Origin: CAWEYO01 sp963813315
GTDB taxonomy: Bacteria; Pseudomonadota; Alphaproteobacteria; Rhizobiales; Rhizobiaceae
Direction: 5' to 3'
Length of the DNA: 64,000 nucleotides
NCBI GenBank assembly: GCA_963813315.1
Contig: CAWEYO010000013.1
Location: 248,001 to 312,000 of the forward strand
In this document: piece after piece, positions 63,700-64,000 of the stretch
How the letters are laid out: each line of letters opens with the position of its first letter
Position numbering within the stretch: the first letter of the stretch is position 1
Notes under the pieces: model-generated
What the model was told of the DNA's origin: nothing
The model's input: only the letters and a program-made list of their open reading frames with translations
The model's database searches: none
Program-made: the position numbers and the translations under genes

Positions 63700-64000
63700 A
63701 GCTATGCCCTGCCCTTAAGCCGTCCCGCACCCGCGCCGCGATTGCCAGGAATTCCGGCGACTCGCGGATGTCGAGCGGGCGCTCCTCAGGCAGCGTCGAC
63801 TCTATGACATCCGTGACTCGCCCCGGCCGGGGTGACATGACGACGATGCGCGTCGAGAGATAGACCGCTTCGGGGATTGAGTGCGTAACGAAGCAGATCG
63901 TCTTGTTGGTGCGCTTCCAGAGCTGGAGAAGCTGCTCGTTGAGGTGATCGCGCACGATCTCGTCCAGCGCACCGAACGGTTCGTCCATCAAAAGCAGATC
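63692..64000 (-). CDS. ABC transporter ATP-binding protein, C-terminal part
   Basis: About 102 residues are visible; the 5' end lies beyond the window. Walker B and D-loop LLLMDEPFGALDEI, then the H-loop region CFVTHSIPEAVYLSTRI, are typical of the nitrate/sulfonate/thiamin-precursor (SsuB/ThiZ-like) ATPase group. It should drive the permeases and binding protein downstream. Confidence 0.9.
   Translation of the reverse strand, partial: DLLLMDEPFGALDEIVRDHLNEQLLQLWKRTNKTICFVTHSIPEAVYLSTRIVVMSPRPGRVTDVIESTLPEERPLDIRESPEFLAIAARVRDGLRAGHSYD

Overview
The window is a high-GC chromosomal segment from an alphaproteobacterium, most likely a rhizobial lineage near Mesorhizobium/Phyllobacteriaceae. 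That placement is inferred from the gene order mraZ to ftsZ-lpxC-bamD-recN-ligA, the long Pro/Gln-rich FtsZ tail, an ArsR-methyltransferase fusion next to metF, and many intergenic palindromic repeats of rhizobial style. No plasmid, phage or CRISPR signature was seen.

Layout. 1-3.4 kb (+): the 3' end of a SCO1/SenC gene, prmA and an Xaa-Pro aminopeptidase. 3.4-30.3 kb (-): one long division and cell-wall (dcw) block, transcribed mraZ, rsmH, ftsL, ftsI, murE, murF, mraY, murD, ftsW, murG, murC, murB, ddl, ftsQ, ftsA, ftsZ, then lpxC, bamD, recN, ligA and an azlC-azlD exporter pair. Many starts and stops overlap as ATGA, indicating translational coupling. The murB-ddl junction is opened by about 510 bp that hold a hairpin repeat, and ddl itself is frameshifted as read. 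rnpB (RNase P RNA) lies just upstream of mraZ on the same strand.

31-45 kb is an accessory-flavoured stretch. It holds four peptidoglycan-active enzymes (SLT transglycosylase, AmpD-like amidase, GH25 lysozyme, frameshifted MltB-type transglycosylase), a TerB/DnaJ protein, a DMT transporter, two small Pro-rich lipoproteins (one frameshifted), a large 5-oxoprolinase, a lone XRE regulator divergent from decaying small ORFs, a GIY-YIG nuclease, and two arrays of a ~200 bp repeat in opposite orientations.

45-50.7 kb (-) carries a likely catabolic set (class III CoA-transferase, TPP enzyme, PaaZ-like aldehyde dehydrogenase) and a monoacylglycerol-lipase-like hydrolase. 51-57.5 kb (+) holds ettA, a FabH-like ketosynthase, a MOSC protein, and sahR-like/metF preceded by a palindromic operator; trmO and a DUF2293 gene run divergently. 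57.6-64 kb has an unlisted-size 28-residue membrane ORF with a strong Shine-Dalgarno held in a hairpin, a DMT transporter, a fold-III amino-acid decarboxylase, and an NMT1/THI5-like ABC importer. A DUF559 nuclease gene with a repeat-derived tail is wedged between the ATPase and permease genes of that importer.

Three genes (ddl, the larger lipoprotein, the MltB-type transglycosylase) each carry one extra base. This could be real decay or a systematic consensus error, and it affects how far those calls can be trusted.
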